A DNA stretch of 64,000 nucleotides. Source: Hepsetus odoe. Lineage: Eukaryota; Chordata; Actinopteri; Characiformes; Hepsetidae. Positions within the stretch are counted from its first letter, which is position 1. Every line of letters begins with the position of its first letter. The position numbers and the translations under genes are program-made. Positions 41,880 through 53,066 of the stretch are shown here, piece by piece. The stretch covers positions 2,577,870-2,641,869 of the forward strand of contig CM029368.1 in the NCBI GenBank assembly GCA_017165825.1. The letters run 5' to 3'. The notes beneath the pieces are model-generated. The model was not told the DNA's origin. It did no database searches and saw only the letters and a list, made by a program, of their open reading frames with translations.

Positions 41880-44295
41880 CTACAGGACGGAAGTGTGTTA
41901 GATTAGGTGCTGATGTTGCTTTAAAGAGTCATAATGTTACCTTTTATTGTTTTCGAAGAGTTTGTTCCCACATCATCCAGTCCAATAACTCTTTTAAGGA
42001 CTGTCCACAAGAACAATACTGTGGGAAGGGGCGTGGCTTTACTACAGTTTATTTAAGTCTTAATGGGTGGACCCAAACAACAACAGGCTGATTGGCCACT
42101 ATAGGCTGAATGAGCGGATCTGAACTGCTATAGGCTGAATGAGCGGATCTGAACTGCTATAGGCTGAATGGCTGAACTATTATAGGCTGAATAGGTGGAG
42201 CTTAAGTACTATAGGCTGAATGGGTGGAGCTGATTTGCTACAGGCTGAAGGGGCGGAGCTGAACTTCTATATGCTGAATGGGCGGAGCTGAACTTCTATA
42301 TGATGAATGGGCGGAGAAAACTGCTGTAAGCTTACTGGTTGGTCATTCGTAAACACGTTTATAGCTTTGATATCACAACTATTTTCTTTTTGTGCAGCTT
42401 AGGTAATATATGTGGTCTGTAAGGAATGCATACAAGTGTGCACATACAAACATTGCACATTTTAAGAAATACCCTTATACGGTCTTTTGTGTGAGGGTGG
42501 TACCTGCAGCACTTTGCCCTGGGGGCTCTCGTCAAAGAGCAGGTTCTGCTGGTAGGTCGGGTCCAGGGTTTTCTTCACCACTTTGGTCTTCTTCTTGGAC
42601 AGACATGCTCCATTCTCCAGCACATACACCTTCACGTACGTTGCTGTAGAACCAAAAGATAGAAATATGTAGAGTCACGTTTTTTTTAGCCACAAAAGAT
42701 CAGATTGTGGAATCCGTTCTATTGGTTCTGAAGAAGATGAAACAGGTGTGGACTGAAGAGCATGCAAAAGTTCAGTGACCTGGGGGAACAACTGGATGTG
42801 TATTTTCATGGAAAAAAAATTCATCACACTTTATCTTAAATTACCTGGAATGTTCTTTGATCCTGGTTTAGGGGTTAAACCCCTGGCCTGGGTGATCTCG
42901 ACCTCGATCTGACCACCTCGGTCCACGACTCCGATATGGACGTCGCCTGCAAAAGACAGACAAGGGAATGAATCGTCCTACAGTTTCCCTGATGAGCAGC
43001 AGGTGGAGGCAAAGGACACTGAGAGGATGAGGTCTATAGGCGAGTACAATCAAAGGTACTTTACATCCTGATACACACACGTAGACACTCTCTCAGTGGT
43101 ATTTTGAGGTGTATTAGATGATCCAGCATGGCCAGTTTCTTTTCCACAAGGACCAGCAGACACAATTTTTGACTTACCCATTGGCGGCGTAGCTAATGTC
43201 TGACGTCCCACTATCTGGGCAGGGCCAAGGCCATCCAAGAAATCACTGAACTGGCTCTCAGGGCCCAGACGAGTGGTGGGAAAGATGAACCTGTGGGTCG
43301 TGAAGGATCATTTTTACCTTTTTCACCAAAAATAAAAGTAGTGGAAAGTTTATAAATCCTTTATATACCTATTTAATATATCATTATATGATACACAGGG
43401 AAAGCATGCAAACTCCATCCAGGTCACTGTGTGTGTGAGCGTGTCTGCCCTGTGATGGACTGGGGACCTGACCTTTCACCCAAAAAGTGCTGGGATATGC
43501 TCCAGCACGACCTAGTTAGGATAAGTGGTTAAGATGAACCAAGAACCAATGGAAGGATCCTTGTGCCCTTTCCCAACATCAAGACTGATTTCTGGACAAT
43601 AACGCACAGAAAAGTCCATCAGTGAAGGACAGACTGAGGAGTAAGAATGTTCAGTCTGAGCTGTACCTCTAATATGCTCATTCCTAATCCTGTCCATCTT
43701 CATCACCCCCAACGAAACCTAAATCAGTAATTCTACTTCTCAGAGTCTGTGCCCCCATAAAAGTCCAATATGTCATTTCATGTCAGTCAAGAAGTTAAAC
43801 TAATAAATAACAAAGATAGCTAACAAGCAAACTTAGATGCTTCACAGTGGCATAACATGACCAGAAAGACAGTTAAAGTAGTGATTAGTGGTCAGCATGA
43901 CGTCTCAAAGGTGTCAGGACATGAACTAGAAGTACAGGTATGAGTTCTCTTGGCTCTTTTTGACCCAGTTCACCTTTTTCTTTGACTTGGAAAACATCCT
44001 TTAATGCTCTATGATGTTCACAAGATCATTCTGACAGGTTGTAATACCCTGCAGGAAGTGTAGAGGGCGACGTCGCTCCCTAAAAGAAATCACTCCTTGC
44101 ACACCGTTAAGAGGAATCAGCTGAAACAGTCATCATTGGCTGTGCTCACTTACGTTCCATCTGAGCTGTTACTGTTGGTGCTGCCGTCCGTCGACTCCTT
44201 GCTGCCCTGCCGTGTGACACGGTTCCTCATCTCCACGGCGATGCCCGTCTCCGTGCTCCTCCTGATGGTGCTGCGGAGCTTCTTGGTGGTGCCAT
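41667..44295 (-). CDS. rims3: RIMS3 (regulating synaptic membrane exocytosis 3), 3' five coding exons
   Basis: RIM3 (NIM3) is a short presynaptic RIM isoform made of a linker and a C2B domain, lacking the zinc-finger and PDZ domains of RIM1/2. It modulates Ca2+ channels and exocytosis. Exons 44154-44295, 43178-43290, 42845-42946, 42504-42643 and 41667-41879 join in frame (about 235 codons of a usual ~300). Seen in order: IRRSTETGIAVEMRNRVTRQ and a Ser-rich DGSTNSNSSDGT linker; FIFPTTRLG and SQFSDFLDGLGPAQIVGRQT; then C2B, from EVEITQARGLTPKPGSKN to DESPQGKVLQVIIWGDYGRM and VSGWYKLFPTSS; then the tail RRLSQSSLESATSPSCT. The FIFPTTRLG segment and the SATSPSC end favour RIMS3 over RIMS1, 2 and 4. 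The first coding exon(s), with the conserved N terminus, lie beyond the right edge. Confidence 0.93.
42100..42318. repeat. ~28-bp tandem repeat in last rims3 intron
   Basis: About eight units of ctataggctgaatgggcgga gctgaact with point variants lie between the last two coding exons. Confidence 0.85.
42504..42643 (-). CDS. rims3: rims3 exon (C2B middle)
   Basis: The exon has 140 nt: TYVKVYVLENGACLSKKKTK, VVKKTLDPTYQQNLLFDESP and QGKVLQ. The acceptor is TTCTACAG and the donor GTACCACC. Confidence 0.94.
42845..42946 (-). CDS. rims3: rims3 exon (C2B start)
   Basis: The exon has 102 nt: DVHIGVVDRGGQIEVEITQA, RGLTPKPGSKNIP and the first base of Ala. The acceptor is CTTTTGCAG and the donor GTAATTT. 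Confidence 0.94.
43178..43290 (-). CDS. rims3: rims3 exon (pre-C2B)
   Basis: The exon has 113 nt: FIFPTTRLGPESQFSDFLDG, LGPAQIVGRQTLATPPM and one base of Gly. The acceptor is CCCACAG and the donor GTAAGTC. Confidence 0.94.
43383..43530 (+). repeat. Fish interspersed repeat fragment
   Basis: 'gcatgcaaactccatccagg', 'ctgccctgtgatggactggg' and 'gggatatgctccagcacgac' belong to the same tail-type repeat as 32.5 kb. It lies in a rims3 intron. Confidence 0.6.
43660..43725 (-). mobile_element. RTE-like LINE remnant
   Basis: In reverse it reads GVMKMDRIRNEHIRGTAQ, the LINE C-terminal signature. Only about 65 bases remain. Confidence 0.6.
44154..44295 (-). CDS. rims3: rims3 exon (linker)
   Basis: The exon has 142 nt. 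The acceptor is CCCTGTAG, with two bases completing Asp. It codes GTTKKLRSTIRRSTETGIAV, EMRNRVTRQGSKES and TDGSTNSNSSDG plus two bases of Thr. The donor is GTAAGTGAGC. Confidence 0.93.
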
Positions 44296-44651
44296 CTACA
44301 GGGATGTGACAAGACAATGACACAATCTAATGAAAGAGCAGCTTACGCAGACCCCAAGCATACAATGCACCATGCAGTTAAAAATAAAACTCTCCAGTTT
44401 TGGTTTACACAGAGCTGAGCAGCATATTAAAAGGTCAGGTTCTGCTGCAGGCTAATGGCCCTCAGAGACCAAAAATGGAAAGCAGTTAGAAGCATCTAGA
44501 AGCAACATCTCAATTCCATGGTAAAGGGTCAGGCAAAAACTCTTAAAGAAGCAATGGAGAGGTAACATGCTGTCATGAGAAAACCCAACATCTGTATAAA
44601 GCTGTCCTTCAAATTGCGTTTCATGAAGATTGGACCAACATGGACCAAGAC

Positions 44652-44745
44652 CTGGGGCAGCCATGGCCTAGTGGTTAGAGACTCAGCTCCTGGATCGGAA
44701 TATCATGGGTTTGAATCCCAGACCAGTAGGTTACCCTGAGGTTAC
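44652..44745 (+). mobile_element. SINE-A head, truncated by a second SINE-A
   Basis: 'ggggcagccatggcctagtg' to 'cagtaggttaccctgaggtt' is a 5' half that stops where a second SINE-A, with its own 5' flank, begins. Confidence 0.65.
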
Positions 44746-44965
44746 GTAACATTCAAAGAGAATATGATTCTGGCCCAGGATCAGAATGTTTGGGGTTCAA
44801 GTCCCAGACCAGTAGGTTGCCCCGAGGTACCCTTGAGCAAGGTACCATCCCCATCACTGCTCCCCGGGAGCTGGATATGGTTACCCACTGCTGCACAGTA
44901 TGTTTGGGTTAAATCCAGAGGTTGCATTTCCTGATGTTTCACAACCATAAAATCCCTTCACTTCA
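44738..44965 (+). mobile_element. SINE-A with shared 5' flank
   Basis: It is preceded by 'cattcaaagagaatatgatt ctg', which also precedes the SINE-A at 18.66 kb. The body reads 'cccaggatcagaatgtttgg' to 'cactgctccccgggagctgg' and a decayed tail. Confidence 0.65.
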
Positions 44966-45129
44966 TTAAGGTCCAGTGTTACATAGAATGAAATATTGTT
45001 ACATTAATGTCCCTGATGAATTCAAAAGGACTTGTCCTGCTCCTGTAGAGTCACCATTAAATGTATTACTGTGATCATAAAGGCTTTCAGTGAACTGCAG
45101 AATATTTATTGCCCCAACTTGTGCAGCAC

Positions 45130-45595
45130 ACTTTTTCAGAGTAACAGCAAGTGTGGAAGAGAGGAGAAGAAGAGAGTGCAGGCAGGTTGGACTGGATGGA
45201 GAAGCGTGGCTGGAGTGATTTGTGACAGACGAGTGAGACCAGCTATGTTGTATGGGATGGACACTGGTTAAGCTGGAGGTGTCAGAGTTAAAGATGCTGA
45301 GATTTCCGGTGGGTGTGATGAGGAAGGACAGGATTAGAAATAAGTATATTAGAGGGACAGCTCAGGTTGGACGATTTGGAGACAAGGTTAGATGAGTGGG
45401 TTGGACATGTACAGAGGAGAGGCAAAGAGTTTATCAGGAAAAGGATGTTGAGGATGGAGCTGTCAGGAAAGAGAAGAGGTTTATGGATGTGCTGAAAGAG
45501 GACATGCAGGGGACAAGAAGATGCAGAGGACATGAAGAAACGGAGATAGATCATCCGCTGTAGCGACTCCTAACAGGAGCAGCCGATGGAAGAAG
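45130..45595 (+). mobile_element. RTE-like LINE 3' fragment
   Basis: It encodes KKRVQAGWTGWRSVAGVICD at its start and extends through the C-terminal region to 'gcgactcctaacaggagcag', the usual 3' end region. Confidence 0.7.
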
Positions 45596-45614
45596 AAGAA
45601 CTTGCCATCCAGCA

Positions 45615-45905
45615 ACTACTTAACATGTTATAGTGGCAAATCAGCCCGACTTGATCTTCCACTTCTCTAAGGAAGAAGAAATATGTCAGGACTCTTCAGT
45701 CTCAGCTCCTAAGTGGTGGAATGATCTGCTGCCCAGCCATCAGATCTGCTGAGAACCTTGGAAGAGAACTTTATCTCTTCAAAGAGCACCATGACCCTAG
45801 GAACTCTTATTTCAAGTCTAGACTTTCTACTGTGAAGGACATGTATCATTTGGAAACCATGAAGAACTCATGGATAAGAGCATCTGTCAAATGACATGAA
45901 TGTAT
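45615..45905 (+). mobile_element. LINE 3' fragment with SINE-B-like tail
   Basis: 'cctaagtggtggaatgatct' and 'ctctgtcaaa'-type context (WWNDLLP, FKEHHDP) are followed by 'ggataagagcatctgtcaaa' tgacatgaatgta. It is the same class as 142-475. Confidence 0.5.
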
Positions 45906-45909
45906 TAAA

Positions 45910-46620
45910 AGGTCAAAGAAAGGAGGGATGAAATCTAGCAAAAAGGAGTAGGAGAGATGGAAGTACCATTTAATATCCACAAAGGAGGCCTTAGGGTGTT
46001 TTCAGATTTACAGCTGGATTGCTTTGGTCTGCAGCTGAGAATAACTGCTTCAGTATTGTATATAGTTGCTTCAGTTCAGTTTAATACGACATTATTTCTA
46101 AATAGAACAAAATCTTTTTAAAAAACACACTCTGGCCTAACTGGCTCCCTGGTGTTTATATCCTGGAACAAGATTTACGCCCCGTCCAGGTTCCTCCTCC
46201 ACAATGGAAGAAAACTTGATGGGCCGGTTTGGTCTCTGGTTGTTATTTATAGCAACTTCTTCATTTTTCACTTTTGACAAGAACACCGTCTGAAAATGAG
46301 GCTGGGAAGCAATGTCTAAATGCACTGGATTCACCAAAGGTCAATTCAGCGCTCTCAGCTTTCTCACCAGATGATGGCGATGGAGACTTGGGTCGATTAT
46401 TTTTGTGTGGACCTGAACTCTAACCCTAACCCAGGACACAAGTTGTGACAGCACCCTTGGACTAGTTTAAGAAGTGCTGCCCTTGAAGCTCGGTATTCTT
46501 ATGAAAATCTGAAAATATTAAACTAAATATGGTTGATATGCAAATAAATTCAAAATGGTGTAAAGCTCTATGGGTCCTAGTTTCTATGCCTCGCTCTGGG
46601 ACAGCAAGAGGCGATAAATG
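45910..46620. other. rims3 intron, no feature recognised
   Basis: I see no exon or familiar repeat. Confidence 0.35.
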
Positions 46621-46628
46621 ACTAAAAC

Positions 46629-46717
46629 AATGGATGGATGGATGGATGGATGGATGGATGGAGGGATGCACAAATGGACGGATTAAGAGACTGATGACTA
46701 GATGGATGGATGGATGA
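46629..46717. repeat. (GGAT)n microsatellites
   Basis: Runs at 46629-46661 and 46699-46717. Confidence 0.9.
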
Positions 46718-46978
46718 TATATTTATGTTTATTTAGAGAAACTGAACTGACCTTGCAGATTCTTGATTGCGGTGGATTTAGGATCCAGATGTCTCCGAAC
46801 TCAAGCCATAATTGTTTGTTTAATTAGTTTAATTAATTATCTGCATAATTGTTTTACAAACCGTATGCTCCTAGATAGCAGGAGGGAGGCAGTGTCTGAT
46901 GAGAGGAGGACTGGAAGATGGAAATCTCAGGCTCATCACTCTGGAGGCTTTGAGGGTGAGGCTGAAGGTGACGTAGTG

Positions 46979-47006
46979 TGTGTGTGTGAGTGTGTGTGTG
47001 TGTGTA
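46979..47006. repeat. (GT)n microsatellite
   Basis: Interrupted GT run (tgtgtgtgtgag tgtgtg). Confidence 0.85.
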
Positions 47007-47565
47007 TTACAGCAGAGAGAGAAGGCTCCATAATCGCCTCCTGGATCAGAGCAGGATAATACCCTGATCTGGCAGCCTAATGCTGGGGGCTTACACTTCC
47101 ATATAGGAGAGGAATGCTCCACCACTGGACCTCTTCACCCAACGACTCCAAAACACGCTGCTGAACATGCTGGATGGACTACGGGTCAGCTACTGTTTTC
47201 AGCTTTGCTCATGTCCTTTTGTCCATTTTCATAGACAGTGTGTTACACAGTGTCACCAAACACGAACTCGTGTCTATTAAAGACAACTGGACACCTCCAC
47301 ATGGTCTCAATCAACTGAGGTTTTAGACGTGCACCAAGGGAGCCGGAAGTCCACTTCGTACAGACGTGGCCAAAACCTTTGAAACAAGTACTGGTTTTCA
47401 CAAACTTTGCTGCTTCAGTGTTTTTAGATCTTTTTGTCAGATGTTTCTATGGTAACTGGGGTAGAATTACTAGTATTTCATAAGTTTAAAGTTTTTTGAC
47501 AATAACATGAAATTTATGCAGTCAGTAAAGGTCTCTGCAACTCTGCATGCTGTCGATCAACTTCT

Positions 47566-47925
47566 GGATGGATGGATGGATGGATGGATGGATGGACGGA
47601 TGGAAGGATGGACAAATAGGGGGATGAATGCTTGGATGGATAAACAGATTGATGATCGGTTGGATGGATGGATGGACGGTTGGACAGACGGACGGACAAA
47701 TAGGAGGATGAATGCTTGGTTGGATGAACAGATTGATGATCGGTTGGATGGATGGATGGATGGACAGAAGGAAGGATGATGGATAGATGGATGGATGGAC
47801 GGTTGGACAGACGGACGGACAAATAGGAGGATGAATGCTTGGTTGGATGAACAGATTAATGAATGGTTGGATGGATGGATGGAAGGAAGTACAGAAGGAG
47901 GGATGGATGGATGGATGAAGAGACT
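47566..47925. repeat. (GGAT)n-based higher-order array
   Basis: Units of about 85-120 bases (ggatggatggacggttggac ... aaataggaggatgaatgctt ... gattgatgatcggtt) are repeated three to four times and built on GGAT. The WMDGWMDG frames are artefacts. Confidence 0.85.
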
Positions 47926-47934
47926 GAAGAATAC

Positions 47935-48183
47935 CGGGGCAGCGGTGTCCTAGTGGTTAGGGCATTGTCCCTGCATTGGAAGATTGTGGGTTCGATTCTC
48001 TCACCAGTAGGTTGCCCTGAGGTACCCTTGAGCAAGGTACCGTCCCCATCACTGCTCCCCGGGTGCTTTCAATAGCTGCCCACAGCTGCATGGTGTTTGC
48101 AGGGGTTAAAGGCAGAGGTCCAATTTCGTTGTGATTCACTGTGTGCTGTGCTGTGACCTCGCAGTGACAAGGGTTGTCACTTA
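47935..48183 (+). mobile_element. SINE-A, full length, inside Tc1 element
   Basis: 'ggggcagcggtgtcctagtg', the B box 'gggttcgattctc', the body and 'acctcgcagtgacaagggtt gtcactt'. Little diverged, so relatively recent. Confidence 0.85.
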
Positions 48184-48884
48184 AAAAACTTAGACGGATG
48201 CATGCTGTAAATCAACTTTTGGACCAAGTCCTGACTGATGGAGTCTATTCTTGCTAGGTGTTTGTCTAAATTGGTGGGTTTTGTTTGTCCACCTGCCTCT
48301 TGAGGACTGACCACAAGTTCTCAATGGCGTGAAGGTCTGGGGAGTTTCCTGGCCATGGACCCAATTTTTGATGTTTGTTCCCCAAATCATTTACCTTTGC
48401 CTGATGACACCGAGCTCCATCGTGCTGGAAAAGGCAGCGTTCTTCATCAAACTGTTCTTGGATGGTTCAGAGAAGTTGCTCTCAGATGATGCTTTGGTTC
48501 CATTCTTTATTCATGGCTGTGTTATGAATCCACTCCCTTGACTGAGAAGCTCCACACATGAATGGTCTCAGGACGCTCTACTGTTGGCAGGACACAGGAG
48601 TGATGGCAGCCTCACTTTTTCTTCTGCAGATCTTTTTTCTGGATTTTCTGTCCCTGATGTTTTTATGGGAGAGAACTATCTTCTCTGCTGCCCTTCTTGA
48701 CACCATTCCCTCCTCCAAAAGTGTTCTCCTCACTGGGTGTGCAGATACACCCACACCTGTCTGCTGCCGTTTCTGAAAAAGCTCTGCACTGGTGGAGGAG
48801 GTGGTCCTAGTGCTTGCTGGCTTTTTTTGGGCGCCCTGAAGGCTTCTTCATAATTAAACCTTTCTTTTGGAAGCCTTGTACTCG

Positions 48885-49101
48885 CACTGGCCACTTTATT
48901 TGAAACACTGTGTGTCGTTACTTACTGGCCAATTTATTGGAAGCTTCATTAGCATTGCGCACCTCTGGCCAAGAGCTGCACTGAGTTCCCAAACTGCACC
49001 CTGATGATGTTCTAGTCCAACACACACTGTCTATCTCCAGCTTCTAACAGCAGCAGCACGGTGGAGCTCCAAGCGAGGGGTTTCTAATAAATTGTCCAGT
49101 G
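48885..49101. mobile_element. Short MITE with cactggccactttatt termini
   Basis: The left end 'cactggccactttatttgaa' and the right end (in reverse 'cactggacaatttattagaa') are imperfect TIRs. It is 217 bases long with no coding content and adjoins the decayed Tc1 element. Confidence 0.65.
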
Positions 49102-49389
49102 GATTTTCTACAGTTTCACAGGAAGTGCTGAATATAGGACAGCTGTGAGACACGGGAGCCTGCTGCTACAGTTCTGCTCAGATCACAGCAGTAAAGCTCA
49201 ACTCTACAGGGACGTTAGAAAAGGCAGCGCAGCTGTACAAATCCGCCTGCACGATGAAACAAACATGGTTCTCTAATAACTAAAGAATAAAACAAATTAG
49301 ACGCCCATGATAAAATGCATCTGAATGAAAGTGCAGCAGAGCTGAGCTTCAGCGCAAGACAAGACGTCCTCCCATCGAAGCAGCAGATC

Positions 49390-49930
49390 AAGGCCCACTC
49401 AATACCATCAATACAATTCCGGTCCTCTGCATCTTCCTCCTTCTTCAAACCGACCACCTGCATGTCCTCTCTCACCACGTCCATAAACCTCCTCTTTGGT
49501 CTTCCTCTTCTCCTCTTTCCTGGCAGCTCCATCTTCAACATCCTCCTCCTGATATAATCCTCCTCTCTCCTCTGGACACGTCCAAACCAACGCAACCTTG
49601 CTTCTCTAACTTTGTCTCCAAGACGGCTAACCTGATCTGTCCCTCTAATATACTCATTTCTAATCCTGTCCATCCTCGTCACACCCAACGAACATCTCAG
49701 CATCTTTAACTCTGACACCTCCAGCTCCGCCTCCTGTCTTTTCATCAGTGCCACCGTCTCCAACCCGTACAACATAGCTGGTCTCACTACTGTCCTGTAA
49801 ACCTTCCCTTTTACTCTAGATGGTACCCGTCTGTCACAAATCACTCCTCCACGCTTCTCCACCCATTCCAACCTGCCTGCACTCTCTTCTTCACTCTTCC
49901 ACACTCGCCGTTACTCTGAACTGTTGATCC
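49390..49930 (-). mobile_element. RTE-like LINE 3' fragment, open frame
   Basis: The longest intact LINE frame in the window. About 175 of 229 codons are LINE-derived: GVICDRRVPSRVKGKVYRTV, VRPAMLYGLETVALMKRQEA, MDRIRNEYIRGTDQV, GRPKRRFMDVVREDMQVVG. No RT catalytic box is included. Confidence 0.75.
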
Positions 49931-50099
49931 CAAGTATATATAAATCCATTGGCATTGATAGAGAAATATTTCTTTCAGGCTTCATGAAGGACTTTCATTT
50001 GTTCTTCCCTTTTTTCAGTAAAACACCTTCTGCGCTAAATTACACCCATTGTAAACAACTGAGTGTCTTCCTTCTCTCATTGTTTCAGATCAGCAGTCT

Positions 50100-50320
50100 T
50101 CCGTCTGGCGTAGTAGTTAGGGCATCGGCCCCAGGATCGGAAGGCCGTGGGTTCGAATCCCAGACAAGCAGGTGGCCCTGAGGTACCGTCCCTGTCACTG
50201 CTCCCCGGGCGCTCTCAATAGAGAGCCCGGGCGCCCCTGCTGCACGTGTGTGGGGGTAAAATGCGGAGGTGTGTGCGCTGTGCTTCACACCGACAAGAGT
50301 AGTCACTTTCACTTTCACTG
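50100..50320 (+). mobile_element. SINE-A
   Basis: 'gcgtagtagttagggcatcg', 'gggttcgaatcccag', 'gctccccgggcgctctcaat' and the end 'agtcactttcactttcact'. An extra 'agagagcccgggcgcc' is inserted, which could pair with the preceding 'gggcgctctc'. Confidence 0.8.
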
Positions 50321-50329
50321 CCTGATGGC

Positions 50330-51320
50330 CGTTCTTATACTGACCGCTCACTGTCACGACAATCCTTAAAACACGTTCACTGTAATCAATTACAAACAAA
50401 AAAGAAAAGTGTTGTTTGTGTTCATATTCCACTGATTCCCTTCCTGAAGAGTCCCGGGCGCTGTGAGGTCACAAATGCGCCGCCCGGCTGGTGGCACCAC
50501 ATGCCCTTTAATGTTTCTGCATGAACGCGCTTCAGTCACAACATTTCCTCACATTGATAAAACACCTTTACTCATCCCTCTTCCTCCCTCTCTCCCTCTC
50601 TCTCTTTCTACCATCAATTCCATCTGCGCATCCCTCCTTCACTCCCTCTCTCCTGGACCCTCAGTAAATACCAGAGCAGCAGGCGAGCGTCCCCGGGGAC
50701 GTTTGATGAAATATTAAAGGGCAAGGCTCAGACAGAGAGCGAGAGAGAGAGAGGGAGAGAGAGACACTGTGCATGCTTTAATATTAAGTTTATTGTAAAA
50801 AGATTCTGTATCGTACCACGAAAAGCAGGCACACCAGTCCAGCTCTCAGCTCCGATCAGCTGCAGAACTGAGCTCAAAGCTCTACTCAGTGGCTTTGGAC
50901 CCTAAATGTCTCTTTGAAATGATGAATATCGGCCTGGTGGGTCTCCGAGATCAGCAGGAGCTGGTGGAGTCCAGAGATGAATAAAAACAGGGTGGAATGC
51001 CATTTAGCATTTTGCTGCCCCCTGCTGGACCCAACTCCCCATGGAGCTCAGATCTTCCTCAAACGATGAGCAGTTTTAAAAAGAAGCTAAAAGCTGCTCC
51101 TTTACTCCTTTCGCTCTTGCACAATAATGATGCACATTTATCCGTATTCTTTTACATTGTTTTACGGACATATTTCAAAATAAATCTCAATTTTATTCCC
51201 AGTTTTGATATGTATTTTTATTACTCATAATAAATGTGATCATTTTTCACCTCATTTTTCTCTGAGAAGCTCATAGGATGATCTCTGAGTGTAGTGATGT
51301 GCAATATAAGGCACAAATGT
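50330..51320. other. rims3 intron, little recognised
   Basis: It contains CT-rich (50575-50660) and GA-rich (50735-50765) patches and the short repeat shared with 8.03 kb (50939-51003). The rest is unassigned. Confidence 0.4.
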
Positions 51321-51326
51321 ACCCTA

Positions 51327-51626
<300 letters not shown>

Positions 51627-51899
51627 TACAGAGAAACCTCACATTTCGCTGCATGATAGATCATTCCGTCATACTGGCAGGGTTTGATGAACACTCACTC
51701 ACACTGCAATGGCTTTGAGAGAACAGTGTGTCGCTGGGTTTTCTGAGAGCTGACACATTTAAGATGAGAAGAAAGTTCATCTTTACTCCAGAGAGATGGC
51801 TGGCAACGATATACGCATATAATTCGTCATATGGGAAGCGTGGATCCATACAAAGTCCTGAATTCAGTCATTCAGTCCAAGTGTTTTCCTCACTATTGC

Positions 51900-52020
51900 A
51901 TCTTCTGACCATCTGTCCATCCATCCATCCATCATCCCCTCTTTTGCGTCAAAAGCTAGAGAACGACCCTGCCAGTCCATCCCAGGGCGGATAAAGTCAC
52001 CTCTAGGGGATAATTTAGCA
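51900..52020. repeat. Fish interspersed repeat fragment with (ATCC)n
   Basis: 'tccatccatccatccatc' is followed by 'ctgccagtccatcccagggc' ... 'ggggataatttagca', the inverted counterpart of the 32.5 kb type. Confidence 0.5.
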
Positions 52021-52044
52021 TGTCCAGCCCAAGAGCATTTGCAG

Positions 52045-52262
52045 TTGAAGTGAAAGTGAAAACGACTATCTCTGTGAACAAAGCAAAGCACACAGTGAAC
52101 CACCATGGAATTCTGTATTTAGCCAGCACCCGGGGAGCAGTAATGGGGACGGCACCTTGCTCAAGGGTACTTCAGATTGACCTGTTGGTCTGGGACTCGA
52201 ATCCACAACCTTCCAATTTAAGGGGCCTAGTCCATAAACCCCAGAGCACCACTGTTCCTGTT
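52045..52262 (-). mobile_element. SINE-A, full length, inverted
   Basis: In reverse: head with 'ctaggccccttaaattggaa', 'ccagaccaacaggtcaatct', 'ggtgccgtccccattactgc' and the tail cactttcacttc. Confidence 0.75.
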
Positions 52263-52797
52263 CTAACGTAAGCAAATTCCCTCCGGATCAATAAAGTTTT
52301 TCAGATTTTTTCTGATGCAGATTTGAACCATTACAGTTAAAACAACGCAGTTTACATCGCCGCCCACTGCGAAACGTGGAGCTGCGGGAGACGGACTATT
52401 TTTGTTCAGACAATTGCACATGCTAGGATTGCTGCACCTGAATGAAGGAGGCTAATTTGGGAGCGGGGTTAATTACTGCGTAATAAGCAGCTCAATGGAG
52501 GCAGTGAGTCACAGCAGGGCTCGTGTCGCGGACGCTGTGCAGGGTTTAAATAAAAGTCGAGGGCAAAAGGCGTTAATTATAGCCGTATCGGCACCACACT
52601 AAGGGCTCACACCCCTGAGGACCGGAGGCACAAATCCAAGCATGGCCAGCCGGCACACACTCAGCCACAGTGTCATGAGTGAACAGGCTGAGTAGACCCT
52701 CGAACCCGACACCACTGCGCCTGACAGGTAGACAGCTAGAAATGCAGCTGCTTCAGATCCAGCATGGACCACAAATATGAGCAACATTTTTCTTTTA

Positions 52798-53066
52798 GTG
52801 AAAGTGAAAGTGAAAGTGACAACCCTTGTCATTGCGAGGTCACGGCACAGCACACATGAACCACAACGAAATTGGACCTCTGCATTTAACCCATGCACAC
52901 TCAAACCCGTGCAGCAGTGGGCAGCTATTGAAAGCGCCCGGGGAGCAGTGATGGGGACGGTACCTTGCTCAAGGGTACCTCAGGGCAACCTATTGGAAAG
53001 GGGTTTTAACCCCCGATCCTCCGATCATGCGGCTAACGCCCTAACCGCTAGGCCACCGCTGCCTCT
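52798..53066 (-). mobile_element. SINE-A, full length, inverted
   Basis: In reverse: 'gaggcagcggtggcctagcg', 'gtacccttgagcaaggtacc', 'gctccccgggcgctttcaat' and the tail with 'cctcgcaatgacaagggttg' and (CTTTCA)n. Little diverged. Confidence 0.85.

Larger units (their letters stand above)
47358..48884 (-). mobile_element. Tc1-like transposon, decayed, interrupted
   Basis: The left end 'acgtggccaaaacctttgaa' is followed by 'gatctttttgtcagatgttt' and, from 48210, the antisense of a transposase C-terminal region (for example 'ctcaatggcgtgaaggtctg gggagtttcctggccatgga', antisense of WPGNSPDL..ENLW). It continues to 'ctttcttttggaagcc'. Several deletions are present, and a microsatellite-plus-SINE block (47566-48200) interrupts it. 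No intact transposase exists. Confidence 0.75.

Noticed and set aside
41667..44295. Assignment to rims2 or rims4 instead of rims3
   Set aside because: The FIFPTTRLG linker, the ATYVKVYVLENGACL stretch and the SATSPSC tail match RIMS3 as I know it better than the other paralogues.
47507..48075. WMDGWMDG-type repeat proteins
   Set aside because: Translations of the (GGAT)n array.
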